Assembly: GCA_017448545.1 (NCBI GenBank)
Contig: JAFSLH010000013.1
Span: forward strand, 1 to 64,000
Direction: 5' to 3'
Source: Clostridia bacterium
GTDB taxonomy: Bacteria > Bacillota > Clostridia > Christensenellales > CAG-138
Length of the DNA stretch: 64,000 bases
Shown: positions 55,231 to 63,250 of the stretch, piece by piece
Layout of the letters: each line of letters starts with the position of its first letter
Numbering within the stretch: position 1 is the first letter of the stretch
Notes under the pieces: model-generated
Seen by the model: only the letters and a program-made list of their open reading frames with translations
Told to the model about the DNA's origin: nothing
The model's database searches: none
Program-made: the position numbers and the translations under genes

Positions 55231-56499
55231 TTATCTGGATTCTTTCCAAAGATTTGCAATACTCTCGGAGGTGAGCGCAGTCTCACGCTGCTCCCCCGTC
55301 TTCATGTTCTTCAAAACCGCCCGGTTTTCGGCGATCTCATTGTCCCCGATCACCAGAACGTTGGCCGCCCCGACCTTGTCGGCAAACTTCATGCCCGCTT
55401 TGACGCTGCGGCCGACATGATCGGTATCGGCGGCAAGTCCCGCGGCGCGAAGCTGTTGACACAGGACGAACGCCTTTTCCTTTCCCGCGTCGCCGAGGCC
55501 GAGCAGCATCACGTCGTACCGCTGCGGCTTTTCGACTTCGACGCCGAGCTGCTCCATAATCAGCAGCAGCCGTTCCATGCCGAGGCCGAACCCGACCGCC
55601 GGAAGCGCCGGGCCGCCGAGCTCCTGAATCAGCCCGTCGTACCGTCCGCCGCCGCAAAGCGTTCCCTGCGCGCCGGGCATGCCGGAAACGATCTCAAACA
55701 CGGTCTTGGTATAGTAGTCCAGTCCGCGCACCAGCATCGGATCCAGCTCGTACCGCACGCCGATCGCGTCGAGCAGCCTGGTCAGGCCGTCCATGTGCGC
55801 GCGGCATTCGTCGCAAACGTAATCCATCGTATGCGGCGCGGCGGCGACGATCTCCCTGCAGGACGGAACCTTGCAGTCTAAGATTCGCAGCGGATTCGCC
55901 TCGAACCGCGATTTGCAGTCCGGGCACAGCTCGTCGTACCGGCCGGCAAGGTATTCGCGCAGCGCCGTCTGATACCGACCGCGGCATTTCGGACAGCCGA
56001 TGCTGTTCAGCTTGATCGTCAGATCATGCACGCCGATCGTTTCGAAAATCTCGGACGCAAGCGCGATCACTTCCGCATCCGCCGAGGGCTGCGGCGCGCC
56101 GAACACTTCTACGCCGAACTGGTGATGCTCGCGCAGTCTGCCCGCCTGCGGACGTTCGTACCGGAACACCGGGCAATACAGGTAATACATCTTCGTCGGC
56201 TGTGCTTCCGAAAACAGGCCGTTTTCGACGAACATGCGCACCGCGCCCGCCGTTCCCTCCGGCTTCAGCGTGATGCTCCGGTCGCCCTTATCCGTAAAGG
56301 TATACATCTCCTTCTGCACGATGTCGGTCGTTCCGCCGACGCCGCGCAAAAACAGCTCCGTATGCTCGATGCACGGGGTGCGCGCTTCCAAAAGACCGTA
56401 CTTGCGAACGATGTTCCGCACGGTCGATTCGAGATACTGCCAGCGATAGCTTTCCTCCGGCAATACGTCCTTCGTTCCTTTCGGCGCTTTATAAGCCAT
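55231..56499 (-). CDS. hisS: Histidine-tRNA ligase
   Basis: 422 residues. Class II motif 2 FRYERPQAGRLREHHQ, histidine-specific LVRGLDYYTKTVFE and motif 3-like GFGLGMERLLL, then the C-terminal anticodon-binding domain. The middle has two Cys pairs (CPKC, CPDC) plus C-x-x-x-x-C and CDEC, an insert found in many Firmicute HisRS that may bind zinc. First gene of the hisS-aspS operon, under T-box control. Confidence 0.95.
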   Translation of the reverse strand: MAYKAPKGTKDVLPEESYRWQYLESTVRNIVRKYGLLEARTPCIEHTELFLRGVGGTTDIVQKEMYTFTDKGDRSITLKPEGTAGAVRMFVENGLFSEAQPTKMYYLYCPVFRYERPQAGRLREHHQFGVEVFGAPQPSADAEVIALASEIFETIGVHDLTIKLNSIGCPKCRGRYQTALREYLAGRYDELCPDCKSRFEANPLRILDCKVPSCREIVAAAPHTMDYVCDECRAHMDGLTRLLDAIGVRYELDPMLVRGLDYYTKTVFEIVSGMPGAQGTLCGGGRYDGLIQELGGPALPAVGFGLGMERLLLIMEQLGVEVEKPQRYDVMLLGLGDAGKEKAFVLCQQLRAAGLAADTDHVGRSVKAGMKFADKVGAANVLVIGDNEIAENRAVLKNMKTGEQRETALTSESIANLWKESR

Positions 56500-56515
56500 T
56501 TTGTGCCTCCGTTTC

Positions 56516-56738
56516 CAAAAATAAACGCGAACCTTCCATCATAGGGACGGAAAGCCCGCGGTGCCACCCTGTTTCGTGATTGCTCACGCACTCGATTCCG
56601 TAACGCAGAATTGCGGCGCGCCATTGCCGACGCGCAGCTCCCGGGCGTCTTTCTCCTCCGATTCCGTACGCGCCTTGCAGCCGGGGACGCGCTCTCTGCA
56701 ACGAAACGGCGGCGGATACTCTTCCGATCACAGCTTTG
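56516..56738 (-). promoter_or_regulatory. T-box riboswitch leader of hisS-aspS
   Basis: The T-box sequence AGGGTGGCACCGCGGG lies at 56570-56555 (minus strand). AGAGTA on the 5' side of stem I and the AGAGAGC and GGCTGCAAGG distal motifs are present. The terminator is GCGGGCTTTCC/GGAAGGTTCGC plus a T-rich run at 56516-56524. Uncharged tRNA should favour the antiterminator and switch on hisS-aspS. A GAC (Asp) triplet at 56649-56647 in GAAAGACG is a possible specifier; I could not settle the specifier loop by eye. Confidence 0.88.
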
Positions 56739-56743
56739 CCTTG

Positions 56744-56772
56744 ATTATAGCGACGGCGGCAGCGGCTGTCAA
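56744..56772 (-). promoter_or_regulatory. Promoter of hisS-aspS
   Basis: TTGACA (56772-56767), 17-bp spacer, TATAAT (56749-56744) on the minus strand, just before the T-box leader. Confidence 0.85.
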
Positions 56773-56865
56773 GCAAAAGTTGCCCCGCACGCGTCCTGTC
56801 TCGCAAAAAAACAACCGAAAAACAACCGATCTGTTCCGCATTTTAACCGGTTTTTACGCTTTCGA

Positions 56866-56894
56866 TTGACAAAAACGCGCACCGGTGCTATGAT
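56866..56894 (+). promoter_or_regulatory. Promoter of modABC
   Basis: TTGACA (56866-56871), 17-bp spacer, TATGAT (56889-56894). Confidence 0.75.
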
Positions 56895-56903
56895 GCAGAA
56901 AAG

Positions 56904-56949
56904 CGTTATTCATTTTAGAAAATAACGTTATCACAAAATCAGAATAACG
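56904..56949. promoter_or_regulatory. ModE-like operator candidate upstream of modA
   Basis: CGTTATT (56904-56910) and AATAACG (56921-56927) are perfect arms 10 bp apart, over the predicted transcription start. A further ATAACG follows at 56944-56949. The CGTTAT/ATAACG half-sites match the ModE-box style. No modE gene is nearby. Confidence 0.45.
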
Positions 56950-56965
56950 AAAGAAGGGTTCCCAT

Positions 56966-57787
56966 GTGAAAAAAATGATCGCATTGGTTTTGGTTTGTAT
57001 CCTTCTGCTCGGCTGCACGGCGCAGGCGGCGCCCTCTGTCCAAAAGGATGAAACGGTGGAGCTGGTCGTGTTTGCCGCGGCCTCTTTGACCGAGACGCTG
57101 ACCGAAATTGCCGAGGCCTATAAGGCCGTTGCGCCGAACGTGACGCTGGTGTTCAGCTTTGACTCCTCCGGCACGCTGAAAAAGCAGATTCAGGAAGGCG
57201 CGGAATGCGACCTGTTCCTGTCCGCCGCGCCGAAGCAGATGAACCAGCTGGACGCTTCCGCAAGCGCCGAGGCCAACCCGGACGGGCTGGACTTTGTGCT
57301 GCAGGGCACGCGCGTCAATCTGCTCGAAAACAAGGTTGCGCTCGTCGTTCCGGACGGGAATCCGAAGGGCGTTTCGTCCTTTGACGACCTGATCGCGCGG
57401 CTGCAGGGCAGCGATCTGCTGCTCGCGATCGGCAACGCCGACGTGCCGGTCGGGCAGTACACGCAAAAGATTTTCGCGTTCTACGGCGTCGACGAAGCGG
57501 CTGTCGCGCAAAAACTGACCTACGGTTCAAACGTGAAAGAGGTCGCCGCGCAGGTTTTTGAAGCGGCTGCCGACTGCGGCGTCATCTATGCGACGGACGC
57601 GTTTTCCGCCAAGCTGACGATCGTCGATACCGCAACAAAAGAGATGTGCGGACAGGTCATCTACCCCGCCGCCGTTCTGAACATTTCGAAGCACCCGGAC
57701 GAAGCGAAAGCCTTCCTGGCCTATCTGCAGGGCCCGGAAGCCGCCGCGATCTTTGAAAGCGTCGGGTTCACCGCGCTGTCCGAGTAA
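56966..57787 (+). CDS. modA: Molybdate ABC transporter substrate-binding lipoprotein
   Basis: 273 residues starting at GTG with AAGAAGGG upstream. Lipoprotein signal LLLGC (Cys17). The ModA pattern follows: VVFAAASLTETLTEIAEAY, FSFDSSGTLKKQIQEGAECDLFLSA, and GNADVPVGQYTQKI with ligand-contact residues. It should bind molybdate or tungstate outside the cell and pass it to ModBC. First gene of the modABC operon. Confidence 0.92.
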   Translation: MKKMIALVLVCILLLGCTAQAAPSVQKDETVELVVFAAASLTETLTEIAEAYKAVAPNVTLVFSFDSSGTLKKQIQEGAECDLFLSAAPKQMNQLDASASAEANPDGLDFVLQGTRVNLLENKVALVVPDGNPKGVSSFDDLIARLQGSDLLLAIGNADVPVGQYTQKIFAFYGVDEAAVAQKLTYGSNVKEVAAQVFEAAADCGVIYATDAFSAKLTIVDTATKEMCGQVIYPAAVLNISKHPDEAKAFLAYLQGPEAAAIFESVGFTALSE

Positions 57788-57840
57788 CCGTTTCCCCGAC
57801 CGGCACATTGTCGGGCAATTCTTTCGAACAGGAATGATCT

Positions 57841-58515
57841 ATGGACTGGTTTCCGCTGCTTAACTCCCTGCGAATCGCGCTGCTTGCGACGCTGATCGTG
57901 TTCTTCATCGGCATTTTCGCCGCGTATTATGTTGCGCGGCTGCCCCGCATTCTGAAAGGCGTACTGGACGTGTTTCTGACGCTGCCGCTCGTTTTGCCGC
58001 CGACGGTCGTCGGCTATTTGCTGCTGCGTCTGCTCGGCCCGAAACGCCCCGTCGGGATGCTGCTCAGCGATCTGTTCGGTATGCGTCTGACGATGAACTG
58101 GCAAAGCGCGATCATCGCGACCGCCGTGGTCATCTTCCCGCTGCTGTACCGCACTGCGCGCGGGGCCTTTGAATCCTTTGACGAAACGCTGGCCGACGCG
58201 GCAAGAACGCTCGGCAAATCGAACGCCTACGTCTTTTGGCGCATCCGGATGCCGTACTGCCGGCAGGGTATTCTGGCCGGTACGGTGCTTGCGTTTGCGC
58301 GCGCGCTCGGCGAATACGGCGCGACCAGCATGATTGCCGGCTATACGCCGAGCCGGACGGCGACGATCTCAACGACGGTCTACCAGCTTTGGCGGACGAA
58401 CGACGACGCGCTTGCGCTGAAATGGGTGTTTGTGAACATCGCTATTTCCGCGGTCGTTTTGCTCGTCATGAATCTTTTGGAACGGCGGCAGCGCCTCGGC
58501 GGCAGGAGGGCGTAA
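57841..58515 (+). CDS. modB: Molybdate ABC transporter permease
   Basis: 224 residues with five or so membrane spans and the EAA loop ADAARTLGKSNAYVFWRIRMP that docks the ATPase. LPLVLPPTVVGYLLL is typical of ModB. It starts 53 bp after modA and ends two bases before modC. Confidence 0.92.
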   Translation: MDWFPLLNSLRIALLATLIVFFIGIFAAYYVARLPRILKGVLDVFLTLPLVLPPTVVGYLLLRLLGPKRPVGMLLSDLFGMRLTMNWQSAIIATAVVIFPLLYRTARGAFESFDETLADAARTLGKSNAYVFWRIRMPYCRQGILAGTVLAFARALGEYGATSMIAGYTPSRTATISTTVYQLWRTNDDALALKWVFVNIAISAVVLLVMNLLERRQRLGGRRA

Positions 58516-58517
58516 CC

Positions 58518-59558
58518 ATGGCGCTTTCGGTATCCATTGAAAAGAAACTCGGCGACTTCCGCCTTGCGGTCGCTTTGGAAACCGACGGGGCGCCGCTCGG
58601 TCTGCTCGGCGCGTCCGGAAGCGGCAAAAGCGTTACACTGCAGTGTATCGCCGGTACGATGCGGCCGGACAAGGGGCGTATCGTTCTGAACGGGCGCGTC
58701 CTGTTCGACAGCGAGCGACGCATCTGCCTCCCTCCGCAGAAGCGAAACGTCGGCTACCTGTTTCAGCAGTACGCGCTGTTCCCGAACATGACCGTGGAGC
58801 AGAACATTTTTGCCGGCGTTCGCAGCGGTTCCCGCGCCGAAAAGCGTGCGGTTGTGCAGACCGCGCTCCGGACCTATCAGCTTACGGAAGTCGCGAAGCA
58901 ATACCCGAAAACGCTCTCCGGCGGGCAGCAGCAGCGTACTGCGCTGGCCCGCATCCTGGTCGGCAAACCGGAGCTGCTGCTTCTGGACGAACCGTTTTCC
59001 GCACTGGACAGCTTTCTGAAGGGCCAGCTGATGTGGGAGCTGCAAAACGTGCTTGCATCCTATTCCGGCGACGTCCTGTTCGTTTCGCATGCGCGCGACG
59101 AAATCCGGCTGTTCTGTCCGCGCGTGTCCGTCCTGAACGACGGGCGCTCCGAGCCGATCGCCGCGATCGAAACGCTTCTGACCGCGCCGCAAACCGTTTC
59201 GGCCGCGCGACTGGCCGGGTACCGCAACATCTTCCCGCTGCAGCGGATCAACGCGCAGCAAGCACACTTGCCGCCGCTTTCGCTGACGCTGTCGCTCCCG
59301 GAAACGGACGGGGCCGCGGCCTGCTGCATTCCGGATGCGGCGCTGTCCGTCGTCGCGCCTGACACGCAAGGCGCGATTCGCTGCGAGGTGCGGGGCGCGC
59401 TGTATACGGACGAAAAACGTCTGCTGCAGCTTCATCCGTCGGATGCGCCGGAGGACGCGCTGCTTTGTCTTTGTACGGCGGACACTCCGGACGGCTGCGC
59501 GGACAGCGGAATATGGATTACAATTGACGAAACAAAGGTTTTTTCGTTAAAAATGTAA
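58518..59558 (+). CDS. modC: Molybdate ABC transporter ATP-binding protein
   Basis: 346 residues from ATG 58518 with AGGAGGG upstream. Walker A GASGSGKS (31-38), signature LSGGQQQR (about 134), Walker B LLLLDEPFSALD. The C-terminal 90 residues should be a molybdate-binding MOP-like domain, though poorly conserved by eye. With ModA and ModB it imports molybdate or tungstate for molybdoenzymes. Confidence 0.92.
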   Translation: MALSVSIEKKLGDFRLAVALETDGAPLGLLGASGSGKSVTLQCIAGTMRPDKGRIVLNGRVLFDSERRICLPPQKRNVGYLFQQYALFPNMTVEQNIFAGVRSGSRAEKRAVVQTALRTYQLTEVAKQYPKTLSGGQQQRTALARILVGKPELLLLDEPFSALDSFLKGQLMWELQNVLASYSGDVLFVSHARDEIRLFCPRVSVLNDGRSEPIAAIETLLTAPQTVSAARLAGYRNIFPLQRINAQQAHLPPLSLTLSLPETDGAAACCIPDAALSVVAPDTQGAIRCEVRGALYTDEKRLLQLHPSDAPEDALLCLCTADTPDGCADSGIWITIDETKVFSLKM

Positions 59559-59612
59559 CATTTGCGTTGCAGGATTTGCGAAAAACTTACACACTCCCGT
59601 TTCGAACTATGG

Positions 59613-59618
59613 TATAAT
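59613..59618 (+). promoter_or_regulatory. Extended -10 promoter of the HAD gene
   Basis: ATGGTATAAT provides a TGn-extended TATAAT; no clear -35. The gene starts 48 bp later. Confidence 0.5.
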
Positions 59619-59665
59619 CTCCCTGTGTTTTTCAGAACCAGATCGACTACGGGAGAACTTCGAAG

Positions 59666-60391
59666 ATGAAAAAGACAGACGGTATCTTTTTTGACCTGGG
59701 CGGAACCCTCCGTCTTGAAATAAAGGATGCGGCCTTCCAAAACGCGGCAAAGCGGGAACTGCATGCAATGATCCGTCCGGATGCGGACGTGGAAACGTTT
59801 TACAGTCAGCTGACGACGCGGTTTTCCATTTATAAGTCCTGGGCCGTGAATACCCGCCGCGAAGTCGGGGACGCGCTCCTTTGGGGTCTGTTTCTGCAGC
59901 CCGAACTGGAGGAATCCTGGGTGAAGCAGCATTGTCATGAATTGACCTACCTGTTTCGCAAGACCAAGGGCCGCCGCCAGACCGTTTCGCACGGTACGGA
60001 GGTCGTTCGCGAACTGAAAGCACGCGGCTACCGGCTGGGTATCATCAGCAACCTGATCGGCGAGGACTACGAGGTCAATCAATGGCTGCGTGAGGAGCGT
60101 CTCGAAGATGCATTCGAAACGATCGTGCTTTCCTCCGTCTGCGGACTAAGGAAACCCGGCGACGCGATCTACCGTCTGGCTTGCGACGATATGGGCATCG
60201 AGCCGAATCGCTGCGCCTCCGTCGCCGACAATCTGGACACCGATATTCCCGGCGCCGTCAAGGCGGGTATCGGCGTCAACGTTCTGTTCCACTCCCCCGA
60301 GCAGCGGCACATCGTGCCGATCACCGACGCAAACCGCCCCGATTACGAAATCCGGGACTTCCTCGAACTGCTCCGCATTTTCGAGGGCTGA
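59666..60391 (+). CDS. HAD-superfamily hydrolase
   Basis: 241 residues. HAD motif I is FFDLGGTL (nucleophile Asp10), where the usual second Asp of DxDGT is Gly12. Motif II is GIISN, Lys is in LRKPG and motif IV is ADNLDTDIPGA. The helical cap lies between about 20 and 95. Loss of the general acid Asp may slow or change catalysis, though DxGGT members occur. The substrate is unknown. GGGAGAA precedes the ATG. Confidence 0.8.
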   Translation: MKKTDGIFFDLGGTLRLEIKDAAFQNAAKRELHAMIRPDADVETFYSQLTTRFSIYKSWAVNTRREVGDALLWGLFLQPELEESWVKQHCHELTYLFRKTKGRRQTVSHGTEVVRELKARGYRLGIISNLIGEDYEVNQWLREERLEDAFETIVLSSVCGLRKPGDAIYRLACDDMGIEPNRCASVADNLDTDIPGAVKAGIGVNVLFHSPEQRHIVPITDANRPDYEIRDFLELLRIFEG

Positions 60392-60417
60392 CGCGCCGGA
60401 CAATTCAACAGCAATCC

Positions 60418-60443
60418 AAAGGAAGCGTTCGCGCTTCTTTTTC
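60418..60443 (+). terminator. Terminator of the HAD gene
   Basis: AAAGGAAGCG-TTCG-CGCTTCTTTT with a UUCG tetraloop and T-run. Confidence 0.8.
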
Positions 60444-60449
60444 TTTCGC

Positions 60450-60478
60450 TTGCATCTTTCCCTGCGCTGTGGTACGAT
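60450..60478 (+). promoter_or_regulatory. Promoter close to the start of the next gene
   Basis: TTGCAT, 17-bp spacer, TACGAT ending 6 bp before ATG 60485, so the transcript would be leaderless or nearly so. Confidence 0.45.
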
Positions 60479-60484
60479 GTAAAT

Positions 60485-60988
60485 ATGAAACAGAAAGAAG
60501 CCCTGACAACCGAAGCGATCGACGCGCTGCTGCGCCCCTGCACAAAGGTGCTGCCGGAAGGATTTCGGATCGACCTGTCCCTTGCCCCCATGGACTGGAA
60601 CAATGCCATTCATCGCTTCGGCGGACGGACGCTGTTCCGCGGATGCGCGGGGCGGCTTGCTGCATGGTATCGGGAAACGTTCGGGAACGACTTCCTGTTT
60701 TCCGTGCCCTGCATGACGTTCGAGCTCCGTTACCATGCCGACGCCTATCTTTGGACGCAGGGCCTAAGGACGCTGCGGCACGTCACGACGCTGTTGTTCC
60801 CGAAACGGGAAATCGAACGCGCCTGCCGCTCCGTGGAGATCGACACGGGCGACGTCTACCGTTGGTCGCAGCGGTTGATGTTCCGGTACTTTTTCGGCAT
60901 TCTGCCGCGCTACCGGCGCACGGAACGCGATCCCTACGCCGTGCCGTTTCGCGGGCGCTATGTCCGCATCCCTCTGATGCGCCGATAA
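60485..60988 (+). CDS. Hypothetical protein, arginine-rich C-terminus
   Basis: 167 residues with no family I recognise. WNNAIHRFGGRTLFRGC and TTLLFPKREIERACRSVEID are helical; the last 30 residues are basic (YRRTERDPYAVPFRGRYVR). There is no signal peptide or membrane span. The start ATG lacks a clear ribosome binding site, and the promoter ends 6 bp before it. Confidence 0.6.
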   Translation: MKQKEALTTEAIDALLRPCTKVLPEGFRIDLSLAPMDWNNAIHRFGGRTLFRGCAGRLAAWYRETFGNDFLFSVPCMTFELRYHADAYLWTQGLRTLRHVTTLLFPKREIERACRSVEIDTGDVYRWSQRLMFRYFFGILPRYRRTERDPYAVPFRGRYVRIPLMRR

Positions 60989-61031
60989 TCGCGCACCGAT
61001 CACGTCTTGATCCGATTCCAGGAGGAACCGT

Positions 61032-62591
61032 ATGAAACAGATTCGTTTTTTGCCGCTGATTCTTCTCACGCTTTGCCTCGCCTGTGTGACGGTTGCGCCG
61101 CCCGAAACTGCCGCGCCGACCGATGCCCCGACCGATGCGCCGACCGATGCGCCGCAGGTGATCGCGATTGCAACGCCGGAGCCGCCGAAGCCGGTTTCGC
61201 TGTTCGGCGAAGAAATTCCGGCTGACGCCGAAAGCATTTCCCTGACGATGCCGGTCGCTTCGTTTGACAGCCTGGAAAACGTGATCGCGCAGCTTCCCGC
61301 CCTGCAGGAAGTCCACGTCGAATTTGCGGCGTCGTGGGAGGACGATCCCGAGAGTTATCTCGATTACCTGTCCTTTTGCGAATCGTACCCGAATCTGCTC
61401 TGGACGGAAACCTTTCCGGACGGCGATTCGCCTGCCTCCGCGACGGAGCTTGTTCTGAAAGCCCCGATCGATCGGCTCGACGCGCTTCTTTCCGCGCTGC
61501 CCGCGCTGCAAACGCTGACCCTGCCGGAGGGCACGTCCCTTGAGACGGTCGCATCCGTCGTCGCCGCCTACCCCGCGCTTCGGGTGCTTTGGAGCGACCC
61601 GGTGTTCGGCGCGTGCGATTCGTTTGCCGAAACCCTGACCCTTTCGACCGAGCCGGATTTCGAGGCCCTGTCGGGGTACGTCGCCTGTCTCCCCCGTCTG
61701 CAGTCCATCGACCTCAGGGAAAGCGGGATCAGCGAACAGGACGGCAATGCGCTCTGCGACGCATACCCAAACATCGCCGTTCTGCGCACGGTTCTGCTGA
61801 ACGGTGAACCGGTCGATACCGGCGTGACCGCATTGAACTTTGACAACGCGCAGATTGCCGATTACGACGCGTTCGCCGATGCACTCCGCTATTTCCCCTG
61901 CGTCACCTCCACGGAGATGAACCTCTGCTCGCTTTCCGACGCGCAGCTTGCCGCGCTCCGCGACCGGTACCCTGAAAAGGGAATCGTCTGGACGATCCGC
62001 ATGGGCAAGTATCAGCTTCGCACGGATGCGGTCGCGTTCTCGACGATGGCCGGCGATACGAACACAAAACGGCTTACGGAAAAGGAGGCCGCGCCCCTGC
62101 AGTACTGCACGAACCTTGTCGCGCTCGACCTGGGGCATAACGACCTCCGCTCTCTGGACTGGATCCTGCCGCTGCAGAAGCTGCAGGTGCTGATTCTTGC
62201 GGAGAATCGCTCGCTTGCCGACATTTCCGCGCTCGGTCAGCTGCCGAATCTGAAATATGTGGAGCTGTTTCTGACGAAAGTCACGGATATTTCCCCGCTC
62301 GGCAATCTTTCGAATCTCATAGACGTCAATCTTTGCATCACAAAAGTGAAAGACCTGTCGCCGCTTCTGGCGTGCACGAAACTGGAGCGCATCTGGATCG
62401 GCAAGCAGACGCAGGAGCACTGCTCCGCCGAAAGTCTGCAGGCGGTCATCGACGCGTTCCCGAACGCGGAATTCGATCTGGTTTCCGTTTCCTCCACCGG
62501 TCTCGACTGGCGCGACCATCCGCGCTATTACGCCTATCGGGAAATGTTCCAGACGAATCAGGCCGTCGCGCCGTTTTTGCCGGATGAGTAA
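61032..62591 (+). CDS. Leucine-rich repeat lipoprotein
   Basis: 519 residues. A lipoprotein-type signal ends at Cys18 (LCLAC); TDAP repeats (about 29-40) form a short spacer. LRRs are clear in the last third: LVALDLGHNDLRSLDWI, LQVLILAENRSLADISAL, LKYVELFLTKVTDISPL, LIDVNLCITKVKDLSPL. Earlier repeats are degenerate. Surface-tethered LRR proteins usually bind proteins or glycans; the partner is unknown. AGGAGGA precedes the ATG. It shares its direction with the hypothetical gene 43 bp upstream. Confidence 0.8.
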   Translation: MKQIRFLPLILLTLCLACVTVAPPETAAPTDAPTDAPTDAPQVIAIATPEPPKPVSLFGEEIPADAESISLTMPVASFDSLENVIAQLPALQEVHVEFAASWEDDPESYLDYLSFCESYPNLLWTETFPDGDSPASATELVLKAPIDRLDALLSALPALQTLTLPEGTSLETVASVVAAYPALRVLWSDPVFGACDSFAETLTLSTEPDFEALSGYVACLPRLQSIDLRESGISEQDGNALCDAYPNIAVLRTVLLNGEPVDTGVTALNFDNAQIADYDAFADALRYFPCVTSTEMNLCSLSDAQLAALRDRYPEKGIVWTIRMGKYQLRTDAVAFSTMAGDTNTKRLTEKEAAPLQYCTNLVALDLGHNDLRSLDWILPLQKLQVLILAENRSLADISALGQLPNLKYVELFLTKVTDISPLGNLSNLIDVNLCITKVKDLSPLLACTKLERIWIGKQTQEHCSAESLQAVIDAFPNAEFDLVSVSSTGLDWRDHPRYYAYREMFQTNQAVAPFLPDE

Positions 62592-62616
62592 GACTGCATA
62601 CCTCCCTTGTCAACAT

Positions 62617-62646
62617 CGCCGCGGGCTGCATCGTCCGCGGCGTTTT
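62617..62646 (+). terminator. Terminator of the LRR lipoprotein gene
   Basis: CGCCGCGG and CCGCGGCG arms with 10-nt loop, then TTTT. Confidence 0.8.
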
Positions 62647-62704
62647 GCTGCTCCGGCCCGTCCGTTTTTTACAATTCTGTCGCAACTCCGCCGCATCCGC
62701 ATGG

Positions 62705-62710
62705 TATAAT
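62705..62710 (+). promoter_or_regulatory. Promoter before the 8-codon frame
   Basis: ATGGTATAAT, an extended -10, 24 bp before the ATG at 62734; AGAGGAG lies between. Confidence 0.55.
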
Positions 62711-62733
62711 CCACAGCAGAGAGGAGATACAAT

Positions 62734-62760
62734 ATGAAACGGATTCTTACAGTCCGATAA
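62734..62760 (+). pseudogene. Eight-codon frame MKRILTVR, likely start of a lost pyridoxamine kinase gene
   Basis: A promoter, AGAGGAG and ATG lead into MKRILTVR and a stop. Firmicute PdxY-type pyridoxamine kinases start MK(K/R)ILT(I/V)QD, so this looks like the 5' end of such a gene after deletion of the rest. A designed leader peptide with the following hairpin is the alternative. Confidence 0.45.
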
Positions 62761-62786
62761 ACCGGTCTATTTCCCGGTTATTTTTT
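62760..62786 (+). terminator. Terminator right after the 8-codon frame
   Basis: AACCGG and CCGGTT arms with 8-nt loop, then ATTTTTT; the stem begins at the last base of the stop codon. Confidence 0.75.
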
Positions 62787-62854
62787 GCGTCTATTTTATT
62801 TGAAATCAGCTCTGAAACGACTCAAAAACCGTGCTGAAAAAGTCTATTGAAAAT

Positions 62855-62884
62855 CAAAAAAAGTCCCTCATTTAGGGACTTTTT
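62855..62884 (-). terminator. Terminator of the tRNA cluster
   Basis: AGTCCCT/AGGGACT with flanking A and T runs, giving a U-tract on both strands; on the minus strand it ends the three-tRNA transcript. Confidence 0.85.
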
Positions 62885-62959
62885 GGCGCGCCTGGCAGGA
62901 TTCGAACCTGCGACCTACCGGTTCGTAGCCGGGCACTCTATCCACTGAGCTACAAGCGC
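62884..62959 (-). tRNA. tRNA-Arg (ACG)
   Basis: 76 nt with encoded CCA. Acceptor GCGCTTG/CAGGCGC, anticodon loop CTACGAA and T-loop GTTCGAAT. The ACG anticodon is normally edited to ICG and reads CGU, CGC and CGA. Confidence 0.93.
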
Positions 62960-62998
62960 TTATTGATTCGGAACGCTCTGCGTCCGAGCGTTCCGAAA

Positions 62999-63075
62999 TG
63001 GTACCCCCTCAGGGATTCGAACCCTGGACACCCTGATTAAGAGTCAGGTGCTCTAGCCAGCTGAGCTAAGGAGGC
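62999..63075 (-). tRNA. tRNA-Lys (CTT)
   Basis: 77 nt with encoded CCA. Acceptor GCCTCCT/AGGGGGT, anticodon stem CCTGA/TCAGG with loop CTCTTAA, T-loop GTTCGAAT. Confidence 0.93.
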
Positions 63076-63079
63076 AAAA

Positions 63080-63155
63080 TGGAGCGGGAAACGGGGCTCG
63101 AACCCGCCACCTCAGCCTTGGCAAGGCTGCGCTCTACCAAATGAGCTATTCCCGC
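63080..63155 (-). tRNA. tRNA-Gly (GCC)
   Basis: 76 nt with encoded CCA. Acceptor GCGGGAA/TTCCCGC, anticodon stem CAGCC/GGCTG with loop TTGCCAA, T-loop GTTCGAGC. First of the three tRNAs in the transcript. Confidence 0.93.
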
Positions 63156-63167
63156 GACGCAAGTGTT

Positions 63168-63196
63168 ATTATAACCACATACGCGTCATTTGTCAA
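63168..63196 (-). promoter_or_regulatory. Promoter of the tRNA cluster
   Basis: Minus strand TTGACA (63196-63191), 17-bp spacer, TATAAT (63173-63168), 12 bp before tRNA-Gly. Confidence 0.88.
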
Positions 63197-63250
63197 CTGT
63201 TATTTTTTCAATTCCCGCAATTCCCGCAGGTTTTTCGCGTAAAATTGCCT

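Noticed and set aside
58236..58517. Upstream extension of modC
   Set aside because: It overlaps modB in another frame; ATG 58518 has a strong AGGAGGG.
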